In this document: positions 32,181-42,545 of the stretch, in pieces
How the letters are laid out: every line of letters starts with the position of its first letter
How positions within the stretch are numbered: the first letter of the stretch is position 1
DNA from: Paenibacillus sp. JNUCC32
Lineage (GTDB): Bacteria; Bacillota; Bacilli; Paenibacillales; Paenibacillaceae
Assembly (NCBI RefSeq): GCF_014863545.1
Contig: NZ_CP062260.1
Span: 5,349,501-5,413,500, forward strand
Length of the DNA stretch: 64,000 nucleotides
Reading direction: 5' to 3'
Notes under the pieces: model-generated
Told to the model about the DNA's origin: nothing
Databases searched by the model: none
The model's input: the letters and a program-made list of their open reading frames with translations, nothing else
Translations under genes and position numbers: made by a program

Positions 32181-32189
32181 AGTATATCA
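32181..32189 (-). promoter_or_regulatory. Candidate extended -10 promoter for ssrA
   Basis: On the minus strand TGATATACT fits an extended -10 box (TGN plus TATACT). It would give a precursor with a leader of about 180 bases before the mature 5' end. No good -35 lies at the usual distance. A TTGACA near 32148 is an alternative -35 but has a poor partner. Confidence 0.35.
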
Positions 32190-32305
32190 CATTCGACATC
32201 AAAATGATATATACAATGCAGGTAACACAGCTAAAAGCTGCCATCCCACAACGTTCATTACACATGATGCCGATTTCTTAAGCGACATGCCACGAATAGC
32301 CGTAA

Positions 32306-32785
32306 TTACCTTGCAATCTTCTGCTTCTCGCGCAGTGCACGCTGGATATCGCGTTGTGCATCCTTCTTAGCAGCATCGGCGCGCTTGTCGTACTGACGCT
32401 TACCTTTACCGAGGCCCAGCAACAACTTCGCATAGCCGTTACGGATGTAGATCTTCAGCGGTACGATCGCGTAGCCTTCCTGCTTGGACAGGCCCAGCAG
32501 CTTGCGGATCTGCTCCTTGTGCAGCAGCAGCTTCCGTGTACGCGTAGGGTCCGTCGGATTGTTGCGGTTCCCTTGCTCGAACGGGCTGATATGCATATTA
32601 TGGATATGAATTTCGCCATTCCTGATGGTTGCGAATGCATCTCCGATGTTGGCACGGCCGTTCCGTATGGATTTGATCTCCGTTCCGGTCAGCACCATCC
32701 CGGCTTCATACGTATCCTCGATGAAATAATCATGGGAAGCTTTTTTGTTCTGGGCCAGAACCTTCCCGTCACTTTTCTTACCCAT
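32306..32785 (-). CDS. smpB: SsrA-binding protein
   Basis: This ~159-residue RNA-binding protein carries tmRNA to stalled ribosomes. Conserved pieces are visible in order: [28 protein letters not shown] (N-terminal strands), [45 protein letters not shown] and the basic tail [21 protein letters not shown] that probes the decoding centre. AAGGGGTGA precedes the ATG at 32785; the upstream extension of the frame is not conserved. It lies between ssrA and rnr as in many Bacillales. Confidence 0.97.
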   Translation of the reverse strand: MGKKSDGKVLAQNKKASHDYFIEDTYEAGMVLTGTEIKSIRNGRANIGDAFATIRNGEIHIHNMHISPFEQGNRNNPTDPTRTRKLLLHKEQIRKLLGLSKQEGYAIVPLKIYIRNGYAKLLLGLGKGKRQYDKRADAAKKDAQRDIQRALREKQKIAR

Positions 32786-32937
32786 GGTCTCACCCCTTGT
32801 CATCAACAATGATAATGGAAAAAGGACTTCCGGCAGACCGCCAACATGCAATCTCACCAGAAGTCCATTGTATCAAACGTCAGCCTCCAAAAGCAAGGCG
32901 GGGCAAGCGACTCCCTCGATGGATCAAGAGAGGATTC

Positions 32938-35574
32938 TTACTTTTTCTTCTTGCGGACAAAAGCGGCCGTGCCGTTTCCGCCCTTGCTCTTCCGTTTGCG
33001 GCCACCCCCGCCGGAGTTGCCTCCAGCGTTACCGCCGCCCGGCGTTGGACCTTCGCCGATGAAAATGCCGCTGCCCGACGTCTTCTTCCGTCGGCCCTTC
33101 CCGCCAGCGCCGCCGGAGCGCGCGTTGCGGTCAAAGCCAAGAGCGCCGCCGCTGGCGGAGCTGTAGCCGCCTTTGCCGGAGCCAAAGGCGAAGCTCGCCG
33201 GCTGCTGCTCGCCAGCGCCAGCACCAGCGCCCGCTCCAGCTGGCGCCTCGCCGCCGCGCTTGCCGCGGCCGCCCTGGCCGCCGGCGCTGTCATTGCGGCG
33301 CCCGCCTGGCGCGCCGCCTTCAGCCGCGCCGCGTTTGCCGCCGCGGCCCTTGCCCCCGCGACCTCCACCGTCGCGGGCACCGAACCCGCGGCCGCCGCTG
33401 CCGCCGCGGTCGCCTTCGCCGCGCCCTTGGCGGCGCGGCTTCATGTCCACCATCTCAAAATCGATGGTGTGCTCATCCATGTTCACGTTCGCCACGCGAA
33501 CCTTCACATCGTCGCCGATGCGGTATACCTTCGACGTACGCTCCCCGATGAGAGCCATATGGCCTTCATCGAAATGGTAATAATCGTCGGTCATCGCGCT
33601 GAGGCGGATCAAGCCTTCAACGGTGTTCTCCAGCTCGATGAACATGCCGAAGCTGGTGACGCTGCTGATAATGCCTTCGAATTCTTCGCCGACCTTATCC
33701 AGCATGAACTCGGCCTTCTTGAGCGCTTCCGTATCACGCTCCGCATCCACGGCTACGCGCTCGCGTTCCGAGGATTGCTGCGCAATGTCGGCCATCCGGC
33801 CGGCCAGCTGCTCATGACGGCTCTCATTCAGCGACCCGCCGTTCTCCAGCACTTCCCGGATGACCCGGTGAATGACCAGATCGGGATACCGCCGAATCGG
33901 GGACGTGAAGTGAGAATAGTATTCCGCGGCAAGGCCGAAGTGACCCGTGCTCTCCGCATCGTATTTCGCCTGCTTCATCGAACGGAGCATCATCGTGCTG
34001 AGCACCGTCTGCTCCTTCGTGCCTTGAATGGCTTCCAGCAGATTCTGCAGAGCCCGTGGATGGATCGCATTGCCCCGTCCCTTCACGTGATGCCCGAAAT
34101 TCGCCGCAAACGCCATGAAGTTCTGCAGCTTTTCCTGATCCGGATCCTCGTGAATCCGATAAATGAAGGGAACCTTCATCCAGTGGAAATGCTCCGCCAC
34201 CGTTTCGTTGGCCGCCAGCATGAACTCTTCAATGATCTGCTCCGCGATGGAGCGTTCTCTTTTGACGATATCCACCGGTTTGCCGTTCTCGTCCACGATG
34301 ACCTTCGACTCCACGAAGTCGAAATCCACCGCGCCCCGGCGCATCCGTCGGTTCCGCAGCTTCAGGGCCAGCTCGCGCATCAAGCGGAAATCCTCCACGA
34401 GATCGCCGTAGCGCTCGATCAGCTCCGGATCTTCATCCACCAAAATCTTGCGCACGTTGTTGTACGTCATCCGTTCTTTCGTGCGGATAACACTGGTGAA
34501 GATGTCGTGCTTCACGACCTTCATCTGCTCATTGAATTCCATCTCGCAGGACATCGTCAGACGATCCACCTGCGGATTCAAGCTGCATATGCCGTTGGAC
34601 AAGCGATGAGGGAGCATCGGAATGACCCGATCCACCAAATACACGCTGCAGCCGCGGTTATACGCTTCCTTATCCAACTCGGACCGATCACGCACGTAAT
34701 AGCTGACGTCGGCAATATGAACGCCCAGACGGTAATTCCCGTTTGGCAGACGCTCCACGTTGACCGCATCATCCAGGTCCTTTGCATCTTCGCCGTCAAT
34801 CGTCACGATGTTCAGACCGCGCAGATCGCGGCGGCCCTGCTGCACGATCTCTTCTTCCGTAATCGCATCGGGCGCTGCGTCCGCTTCGGCCAGCACTTCC
34901 TCCGGAAAGCCCTCCGGCAGCTGATGCTTGCGGATAATGGACAGGATGTCGACGCCCGGATCATCCTTATGCCCCAGAATCTCCACGATTTCGCCTTCTG
35001 CCGCAGCTCTTCCTTCCGGATAGCTCACCAGCTTCACAACGACCTTCACGCCGTCAACGGCACCATTGATCGCATGCTTCGGAATAAAAATATCCCGGTT
35101 AATCCGTTTGTCGTCCGGCAGCACGAAGCCATAGGCTTCATGGTTCTGGAACACGCCCACCACCTGGGTAACGGCGCGGGTCACGATGCGGACCACTTCG
35201 CCTTCCATTTTGCCGCCGTCGCTGCTTTTGGAACTGATCCGAACCAGCACGGTATCTCCATTCATCGCACTCTTCAGGTCATTGGCATGAATGTACACGT
35301 CCGGATGCTCGCGGTCATCGGGAATCAGAAAAGCAAAACCCTTCGCATGGGCCTGCAGCCGTCCGCGCAGCAAAGACATCCGTTCCGGCACGCCATAGCG
35401 CTCGGTGCTCGTCAGAATGATTTTTCCGGATTGCTCAAGTTCATTCAGCAGCTTCAGGAACTCCCTGAATTCATGGGCATCCTCAATCGCAAAATGCCGC
35501 TCCAGCTCCTGGTACGTCATCGGTTTGTATGCAGTTTCCCGCATAAAGTTCAGTAATGTTTCTTCAGTTATCAT
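32938..35574 (-). CDS. rnr: Ribonuclease R
   Basis: This 878-residue 3'-5' exoribonuclease degrades structured RNA and takes part in trans-translation. Domains in order: N-terminal winged helix (~1-65), two cold-shock domains (~70-230), the RNB catalytic domain (~260-590) with the acidic cluster [14 protein letters not shown], and the S1 domain (~630-710, [21 protein letters not shown]). A ~150-residue tail rich in Gly, Arg, Ala and Lys follows, which makes it about 100 residues longer than the B. subtilis enzyme. GAGGTGATAAC precedes the ATG. The tail encodes high-GC repetitive DNA and explains a long antisense frame on the other strand. Confidence 0.97.
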   Translation of the reverse strand: MITEETLLNFMRETAYKPMTYQELERHFAIEDAHEFREFLKLLNELEQSGKIILTSTERYGVPERMSLLRGRLQAHAKGFAFLIPDDREHPDVYIHANDLKSAMNGDTVLVRISSKSSDGGKMEGEVVRIVTRAVTQVVGVFQNHEAYGFVLPDDKRINRDIFIPKHAINGAVDGVKVVVKLVSYPEGRAAAEGEIVEILGHKDDPGVDILSIIRKHQLPEGFPEEVLAEADAAPDAITEEEIVQQGRRDLRGLNIVTIDGEDAKDLDDAVNVERLPNGNYRLGVHIADVSYYVRDRSELDKEAYNRGCSVYLVDRVIPMLPHRLSNGICSLNPQVDRLTMSCEMEFNEQMKVVKHDIFTSVIRTKERMTYNNVRKILVDEDPELIERYGDLVEDFRLMRELALKLRNRRMRRGAVDFDFVESKVIVDENGKPVDIVKRERSIAEQIIEEFMLAANETVAEHFHWMKVPFIYRIHEDPDQEKLQNFMAFAANFGHHVKGRGNAIHPRALQNLLEAIQGTKEQTVLSTMMLRSMKQAKYDAESTGHFGLAAEYYSHFTSPIRRYPDLVIHRVIREVLENGGSLNESRHEQLAGRMADIAQQSSERERVAVDAERDTEALKKAEFMLDKVGEEFEGIISSVTSFGMFIELENTVEGLIRLSAMTDDYYHFDEGHMALIGERTSKVYRIGDDVKVRVANVNMDEHTIDFEMVDMKPRRQGRGEGDRGGSGGRGFGARDGGGRGGKGRGGKRGAAEGGAPGGRRNDSAGGQGGRGKRGGEAPAGAGAGAGAGEQQPASFAFGSGKGGYSSASGGALGFDRNARSGGAGGKGRRKKTSGSGIFIGEGPTPGGGNAGGNSGGGGRKRKSKGGNGTAAFVRKKKK

Positions 35575-35722
35575 GTTATCACCTCGGGAACCTGCAATTT
35601 CATCGTTCCTCTATCCATTCTTTACCTTTATATACTCATACCCTAGTATACACGAATTTAATCCCCGGTATCCTTCCGAACACCGCCCTTACCTATGTAA
35701 TCCGAAATTCAGGCAATAAAAA

Positions 35723-35756
35723 ACCCCCGCTCTTCCAAGAGTGAAAAAGCGAGGGT
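35723..35756 (-). terminator. Terminator after secG
   Basis: ACCCTCGC pairs with GCGGGGGT on the minus strand, with an inner CACTCTT/AAGAG stem, followed by TTTTTTATTG. It lies 11 bases past the secG stop and separates secG from rnr. Confidence 0.8.
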
Positions 35757-35766
35757 AACGCAATTG

Positions 35767-35997
35767 TTATTTCAACATGGCAACAACGATGGCCAAAATC
35801 ATAAATCCTGCTGCAAGACCTACCGTTGTACGCTGCAGTACGAGATCCATACCGCGAGCCTTCGTTTTACCAAAAAGATGTTCCGCACCGCCGGAGATGG
35901 CACCGGCAAGACCTGCGCTTTTCCCTTTTTGGAGAAGAACGACAGTAATCAACCCGATGGAGAAAATAACGAGCAATACTTCAAAAAATACAACCAT
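35767..35997 (-). CDS. secG: Protein translocase subunit SecG
   Basis: This 76-residue inner-membrane protein has two TM helices (about 2-22 and 54-73) joined by the conserved loop [29 protein letters not shown]. It stabilises SecYE during protein export. The ATG at 35997 is chosen because AGGAGG stands eight bases upstream; a GTG nine bases earlier lies on top of that site. In Bacillales secG is commonly found upstream of rnr and smpB, as here. Confidence 0.96.
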   Translation of the reverse strand: MVVFFEVLLVIFSIGLITVVLLQKGKSAGLAGAISGGAEHLFGKTKARGMDLVLQRTTVGLAAGFMILAIVVAMLK

Positions 35998-36231
35998 GAC
36001 TTCCACCTCCTACGTATGTAAACATCTAAATTTATGATCTTAAGAGACATTCTAGATTCTACATGAAAAACAGCATTCTTATTGTACCACAGCTTTAGTG
36101 GCCTGACAAGAAGTGCGAAGAACAATCCCGACAGAAAATCTGCTCGGCCAGCCGGTTGGAAGTCGCCTAACATCGTCGATTGGCGGCATGGACTGACGCT
36201 TCATATCCGGCCACACCTTGATTCGCTCGCC

Positions 36232-36272
36232 AAAAAATAAATGGCCTGCCCCCTGTTGAGATGACAGACCAT
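36232..36272 (-). terminator. Terminator after the thioesterase gene
   Basis: ATGGTCTGTC and GGCAGGCCAT pair over ten positions (three G-T pairs) on the minus strand, followed by TTATTTTTTGG. It ends the beta-oxidation gene series. Confidence 0.75.
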
Positions 36273-36298
36273 CCGTTTCTTAGCAGCGGAAAGCTGCA

Positions 36299-36748
36299 TT
36301 ATTTCACTCGGAACGACCCTGTGCTGATCGCGACTAGCTCGCCCTTATCATTCGTTATCCTGCATTCCGTCGTGACCGAACGGTGCGTCTGATGCACGAT
36401 GCTTGCCGTAACCGTAAGGGTTCCGGCCCTGGCCGGCATGACAAAATGCACGTTCAGATTGCTTGTCACCGTCGATTCGCCGGGACGCTCCAGCATGACG
36501 GCAATGCCCATGGCGTTATCCATCAGTGAGGAGAGTACGCCGCCATGCACGATGCCCATCATATTCATATGATGAGGCTGCGCATCCAGCGTGACAACAA
36601 CCGCCTCCGGGCTGGCTGACGCAAGCTTGCAGCCGAGATATCCCCAGAAGGTGGGCTCTGCCGCTTTGGTCATGGCCTCGATGTACGCCTCCCGGTCGAA
36701 TCCCGGCTGTTCGGCCTTCGCGTCGGGGTTGACATTGGTATGATTCAT
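36299..36748 (-). CDS. PaaI-family hotdog-fold thioesterase
   Basis: This 149-residue cytoplasmic acyl-CoA thioesterase of the PaaI/YbdB group has the motif HGGVLSSLMDNAMGIAV (about 67-83), with the catalytic Asp/Asn region on the long hotdog helix, and LNVHFVMPAR. It probably hydrolyses aromatic or medium-chain acyl-CoA esters and so recycles CoA. It is the last gene of the minus-strand fatty-acid set, 100 bases after fadD, and a terminator follows. Preference for a substrate cannot be read from sequence. Confidence 0.88.
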   Translation of the reverse strand: MNHTNVNPDAKAEQPGFDREAYIEAMTKAAEPTFWGYLGCKLASASPEAVVVTLDAQPHHMNMMGIVHGGVLSSLMDNAMGIAVMLERPGESTVTSNLNVHFVMPARAGTLTVTASIVHQTHRSVTTECRITNDKGELVAISTGSFRVK

Positions 36749-36848
36749 CAGGCCGCCTCCTTTTTTCTTCTGACGTTGTTAGATACTGTATCCATTCCAG
36801 CGGGATAACATGAATCGTTGGTCGTACCTGCACGGCTGTTCTTTCGCT

Positions 36849-38525
36849 TCAGCCCGTTCTGCCTTCCTCTTCCTCCTCCAGCAGCTTGCGGCGCAGCACC
36901 TTGCCTACCATCGTCTTCGGCAGAGAATCGCGGAACACGTACTCGCGCGGCACTTTATAGGCCGCCAGCTGGCTGCGGCAGAACTTCTCAAGACCCGAAG
37001 GGTCCGGAGACGCGCCGTCCTTCAACACAATATACGCTCTTACGGTTTCGCCGCGATAATCGTCCTTCGTTCCGACCACGACGGCTTCCTTCACGGACGG
37101 ATGCTCATACAGCACTTCCTCGATCTCCCGAGGATAAATATTGAAACCGCTTGCAATGATCATGTCTTTCTTGCGGTCAATGATCGTAAAATACCCATCT
37201 TCGTCCATCGTGGCCATGTCGCCCGTGAACAGCCAGCCGTTGCGCAGCGTGTCGAACGTGTCCTCCGGCCGGTTCCAATAGCCCATCATCACCTGCGGAC
37301 CCTTCACGATCAGCTCGCCCGGCTCGCCGACCGGCATTTCTTCGCCCGTCTCCGGATCCACGACCTTCGCGTCCGTATCCGGAACGGGGACGCCGATGGT
37401 GCCGATCTTCCGCCTTCCCCATATCGGATTCACATGGGTAACCGGGGACGCTTCGGTCAGGCCGTAGCCTTCGATCAGCCGCCCTTTGGTCAGCTCCTCG
37501 AACTTATCCTGCACCTCGACCGGAAGCCCGGCAGAGCCGCTGACGCAGGCATTGATCGAAGAGAGGTCGTATTCCCTGATCTTGGGATGATTAATCAATG
37601 CGATATACATGGTCGGGGCGCCCGGGAAGAGCGTCGGCTTCATTTTTTTGATCAGGTTCAGGATCATCGTCACTTCGAATTTAGGTACCAATATCAGCAT
37701 GCCCGCACGATAGATCGCCTGGTTCAGCAGCACGGTCAGACCGAACACGTGAAAGCACGGCAGAACGGCTAAATACCGCTCCTTCCCGTCCTCCACCTGA
37801 AAGCACCAGTTCGCGGACTGCACGGTGTTGGCGATCAGATTCATATGCGTCAGCATGACGCCTTTGGGTACGCCGGTCGTGCCGCCTGTATACTGGAGCA
37901 GGGCCAAATCCTTCTCCGCTTTCACCGATTCGCAGACGGGATCATTCGGCGCGCCCGCTAGCAGCTTTTTGAAGGCATGGACGCGGCTTCCATAGTCGAC
38001 GACCGGAAGAGGGCCTTCCTTCTTGGCTTTGATCGGGTAGAGAAGATTCTTGGGGAACGGCAGATAATCCGCCACGGACGTGACGATCATATGCTCCAGT
38101 TCCGTCTCCTCGATGACTTTTTCAACGCGGGATACGAACATATCCATCGTAATGATGATCTTGGCACCGGAATCCTTCATCTGATGCGCAATTTCCCGCT
38201 CCATATAGAGCGGGTTGGTCATGACGGCCACGGCTCCGGCCAGCAGCACGCCATAATAGGAGATAACGACCTGCGGGCAGTTGGGCAGCATGATCGCTAC
38301 CCGGTCGCCCTTCTTGATCCCTTTGCTGCGGAGCGCGTTCGCCATCCGGTAGGACGCATCCAGCAAACTTCTGTAGTTGATTGTCTTTCCCATGAAATAC
38401 AGGGCCGGACGATTCGGAAACTTCTGCGCCGACGTTACGAGAAATAATGCCAAATTCTGTTTCGGATAATCAAAAGCGGGGGCTACTTCGGGCGGATAAA
38501 ACGGCAGCCAAGGCTTTGTATCCAT
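36849..38525 (-). CDS. fadD: Long-chain fatty-acid-CoA ligase
   Basis: This 558-residue AMP-forming ligase activates fatty acids by way of acyl-AMP, the entry step of beta-oxidation. Signature motifs are LLQYTGGTTGVPKGVMLTH (P-loop, ~210), YGLTEASPVTH (~347), GWLFTGDMATMDEDGYF (~430) and the C-terminal catalytic Lys in LPKTMVGKVLRRKL. The length and the DxxKD-like IDRKKDMII match bacterial FadD/LcfA. It lies in the fad cluster about 100 bases downstream of the acyl-CoA dehydrogenase gene. The ATG at 38525 has AAGGGTTGG-like purines upstream, a moderate site. Confidence 0.96.
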   Translation of the reverse strand: MDTKPWLPFYPPEVAPAFDYPKQNLALFLVTSAQKFPNRPALYFMGKTINYRSLLDASYRMANALRSKGIKKGDRVAIMLPNCPQVVISYYGVLLAGAVAVMTNPLYMEREIAHQMKDSGAKIIITMDMFVSRVEKVIEETELEHMIVTSVADYLPFPKNLLYPIKAKKEGPLPVVDYGSRVHAFKKLLAGAPNDPVCESVKAEKDLALLQYTGGTTGVPKGVMLTHMNLIANTVQSANWCFQVEDGKERYLAVLPCFHVFGLTVLLNQAIYRAGMLILVPKFEVTMILNLIKKMKPTLFPGAPTMYIALINHPKIREYDLSSINACVSGSAGLPVEVQDKFEELTKGRLIEGYGLTEASPVTHVNPIWGRRKIGTIGVPVPDTDAKVVDPETGEEMPVGEPGELIVKGPQVMMGYWNRPEDTFDTLRNGWLFTGDMATMDEDGYFTIIDRKKDMIIASGFNIYPREIEEVLYEHPSVKEAVVVGTKDDYRGETVRAYIVLKDGASPDPSGLEKFCRSQLAAYKVPREYVFRDSLPKTMVGKVLRRKLLEEEEEGRTG

Positions 38526-38626
38526 ACAAAACCAACCCTTTCCTAAGGAATGCTCCTTCTTTCCTACTCCAAGAAAAATCTCTCTCTTTTGCGGTTACTT
38601 ACGCATCGTATTGGCGTTGACGCGTA

Positions 38627-40417
38627 TTACACCGTGTACCGCTCGTTCTTGACCACGCGGGCTGCGATGCTGCGCTTGAGGGCCACCGTATCGACCGGCG
38701 TGCAGCGCGTCAGCTTCTTAAGCACCGACAGCTGCATCCGCAGCATGTCGCCGGTTTCCACCGAAGCCAGCGTTTCTTTGGCGAGCGCTTCAATGCGCTG
38801 GAACGCCTCGTAAGCAAACACCTGCGTCATCTCGATCATGCTCGCTGCCTTTTCCTCCGAGGTGCGTTCGATTTGCTTGCGGGTGCGCAGCAATGCGCTT
38901 TCGAGGGCATAAATATCAATCATCATATCCGCCAGGTTGGACAAGGCCTCCTGCTCCTTCTCCAGCTTCGTGCCGAACTTCTGAACGGCCAGACCGCCGG
39001 CGAGGAGGAAAATCTTCTTGCTCATGTCCAGGAAATGCGCCTCCTGTTCCAGCGTTCCTTCAAAGGTTTGGCCCGGTACCAGCTGCAGCAGCTCCCCTTG
39101 CAGGCCTTGCGCTTTTTGCAGGAGCGCGATTTCGCCTTTCATCGCCTTCTTCACGAGCGTGCCCGGAATCAGGAGCCGGTTGATCTCGTTCGTGCCTTCG
39201 AAGATGCGGTTGATGCGGGAGTCCCGATAGATGCGTTCCACTTTATACTCTTGGATGTACCCATAGCCCCCGTGAATCTGCACGGCTTCGTCTGCCACGT
39301 TATCCAGTCCTTCGGAACAGAACACCTTGTTGATCGAGCATTCGATGGCATAGTCGGAGATCGCGGCCGCCGAGTGGATGCCTGCATCTTCGCTGTTGTA
39401 ATCGATGTCCTGCATCGCTTCGTCCAGCAGTCCTGCCGTACGGTACACCATGCTCTCCATCACGAAAGCGGTGATGTTCATGTCGGCCAGCTTTTTGCGC
39501 ATGAGCGGGAACTGCGAGATCGGCGTATCGAACTGTTTGCGGGTGTTAGCATATTTCGCGCTCAGCTCGATCGATTCCTTCGCTGCACCGACGGTGCCGG
39601 CTGCCAATTTGTACCTGCCGATGTTCAGGATGTTGAAGGCGATCCGGTGGCCCTTGCCGATCTCGCCAAGCAGGTTCTCCTTCGGCACCTTCACGTCTTC
39701 GAAGAAGAGCGGACGCGTCGACGAGCCCTTGATGCCCATCTTCTTCTCCTCCGGCCCGAGCGTGAAGCCTTCCATCTCCTTCTCAACGATGAACGCGGTG
39801 AAGTGCTCTCCGTCAATCTTGGCGTAGACGATAAAGATATCCGCAAATCCGGCGTTAGTTATATATAGCTTCGATCCGTTCAAAATATAATACTCCCCGT
39901 CGTCGGACAGGCGTGCCGTCGTTTTGGCGCCCAGCGCATCCGAGCCGGAGGTCGGCTCCGTCAAGCAATAAGCCGCGATTTTCGCGCCGGTCGAAAGATC
40001 CGGCAGGTACTTCTGCTTCTGCTCGGTCGTGCCGAAGAACACGATCGGCAGCGTACCGATGCCCACATGAGCCCCGAAAGAAAGCGCAAAGGACGATCCC
40101 TTCGCCAAGTTTTCGTTAATAATCGTAGAGCTGACCTTATCCAGTCCGATTCCGCCGAACAACTCCGGCACATCGGCTCCGAGCAGGCCCAGCTCGCCTG
40201 CTTTGCGAAGCAGGTCTACCGTCATCTCGTAATTCAGCTTCTCCAGCTCTTCATCGTGCGGCACCACTTCGCCGTCAATAAAATCGCGCACCGTCTCGCC
40301 GATCATCCGATGCTCTTCCGTAAAATCCTCCGGTGTCAGGATGCGCTGCATATCGGGATTGTCGATGACAAAGCTGCCGCCTTTGATTTTCGGTTCTTTG
40401 GTTTGGTTATCGCTCAT
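38627..40417 (-). CDS. fadE: Acyl-CoA dehydrogenase
   Basis: This ~596-residue flavoprotein catalyses the first oxidation of fatty acyl-CoA and passes electrons to ETF (etfB/etfA, same locus). The N-terminal and middle domains contain AAYCLTEPTSGSDALGAKTTA and FIVEKEMEGFT. The C-terminal domain has the FAD/CoA contact QFPLMRKKLADM, QIHGGYGYIQEYKVERIYRDSRINRIFEGTNEI and an extra ~150-residue helical extension as in B. subtilis FadE (YusJ, ~594 aa). The start at 40417 follows AAAGGGGAAA. The symbol follows the B. subtilis naming. Confidence 0.94.
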   Translation of the reverse strand: MSDNQTKEPKIKGGSFVIDNPDMQRILTPEDFTEEHRMIGETVRDFIDGEVVPHDEELEKLNYEMTVDLLRKAGELGLLGADVPELFGGIGLDKVSSTIINENLAKGSSFALSFGAHVGIGTLPIVFFGTTEQKQKYLPDLSTGAKIAAYCLTEPTSGSDALGAKTTARLSDDGEYYILNGSKLYITNAGFADIFIVYAKIDGEHFTAFIVEKEMEGFTLGPEEKKMGIKGSSTRPLFFEDVKVPKENLLGEIGKGHRIAFNILNIGRYKLAAGTVGAAKESIELSAKYANTRKQFDTPISQFPLMRKKLADMNITAFVMESMVYRTAGLLDEAMQDIDYNSEDAGIHSAAAISDYAIECSINKVFCSEGLDNVADEAVQIHGGYGYIQEYKVERIYRDSRINRIFEGTNEINRLLIPGTLVKKAMKGEIALLQKAQGLQGELLQLVPGQTFEGTLEQEAHFLDMSKKIFLLAGGLAVQKFGTKLEKEQEALSNLADMMIDIYALESALLRTRKQIERTSEEKAASMIEMTQVFAYEAFQRIEALAKETLASVETGDMLRMQLSVLKKLTRCTPVDTVALKRSIAARVVKNERYTV

Positions 40418-41008
40418 GATTGGTTTCCCCTTTCGGAATTGGAATAAGGTGGAGTGCAATGGTGGCCTTGGTGTTGCTAGGTTGCGAACTTGCTGGTTGA
40501 TCATAGATGGTGTATGTGTTACTGCGGCGCAATATTGGCGCTCCGCGTGCGGATTGTACTTCCGATCGCTGTTGAGTTTGGATTTCGGGGAATGGATCTA
40601 TCTATAGTAGAAATCCAAACTCAAAGGCGACCGCTGCCGCTTATCCAGTACAATTCCGCCCTCTCCGCTGGGTTAGCTTCAAACTAGTTAATCCCCTAAG
40701 TTCAAACCCCTGCCTCCGGCAATCCTTGCACTCCCCTGTGGTTGGAGTGAGTGGTGCCGTGTCCGGTCGTGTACGGAGCGGACACGGGTACATCGTGCGC
40801 ACTGCTCCCCGTGCGCACGATGCGTGGTCCGGGGCATGCTTGGATTGGTCGTCGACCCTGGTGATCTTGGCTGGCCACATTTCCCTCCTTGGGACTTGTT
40901 CCAGCTCTCCCCCAGTCAAGAAGGAGGCTGCTTCCCTGGGCCTGACAACTGACAGGATTGGTTTTTATTTCAATAACGAACGAGTTACGACTCCTTCGGA
41001 AGAGGCAA
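40418..41008. other. Gene-free stretch between fadA and fadE with a repeat and hairpins
   Basis: The 590 bases contain an intergenic repeat (40541-40673), a near-perfect hairpin at 40791-40822 (CATCGTGCGCA/TGCGCACGATG), and a smaller one at 40757-40783 (GTGTCCG/CGGACAC). No gene is supported. The hairpins have no T-run, so they look like RNA stability or processing elements within the fad transcript rather than terminators. Confidence 0.55.
40541..40673. repeat. Intergenic repeat, copy 1 (second copy at 63062-63156)
   Basis: Shared blocks in the same order include TCCGCGTGCG, GTACTTCCGATC, AGAAATCC, CAAAGGCGA, CCAGTAC and CTGGGT. Copy 1 also contains a perfect 13-bp inverted repeat, GAGTTTGGATTTC (40574-40586) against GAAATCCAAACTC (40610-40622). 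Both copies lie between co-directional minus-strand genes of an operon. Confidence 0.65.
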
Positions 41009-42199
<1,191 letters not shown>

Positions 42200-42415
42200 G
42201 CCATTCACCTCATCAACTAGAAATGGTTGGATCCAATACCGATATGATTGCTGGCCTTTCATCGGCCTTGAAATGAGTACGTAACGGGTGGAACTGATTA
42301 AAGAGCCGCCATCACCCAAACATCCAGCAGTGCGGACAGTTTGCCGCATGTACCGTATGCACGTTTGATTTGGCAAATCGCACGTTGCGGACGATAGCTG
42401 ATCTGTTAGCTGTGA

Positions 42416-42545
42416 AGCTTTAAGGACTATACCAACATTATCGTTCGTCATGTCCTGATTGCTTTTCAAGATGCCGCAGGCAAGGAGAGACCGGAAGGCA
42501 AGACGCTCAAAATTGCCAAGGAAGTACAGTCCAAGCTGAATCGCC
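42416..42545 (+). pseudogene. Fragment of a parvulin-type (PpiC/PrsA-like) prolyl isomerase gene
   Basis: In one plus-strand frame this reads SFKDYTNIIVRHVLIAFQD, then AAGKERPEGKTLKIAKEVQS and KLNRL. It closely resembles the opening of the PpiC domain (VRHVLI..., then a spacer and AKEVQSKL) of PrsA/SurA-type foldases. Nothing before or after continues the domain; the fragment stops at the fadB end. It is opposite to the fad genes and too short to function. I therefore regard it as a rearrangement scar. The match rests on motif memory and should be checked by a protein search. Confidence 0.55.

Noticed and set aside
32797..35556. A 919-codon open frame on the plus strand
   Set aside because: It is exactly antisense to rnr. 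High GC and the Gly/Arg-rich tail remove stop codons on the other strand. The translation is full of Arg/His/Ala without any domain, and rnr has perfect family motifs.
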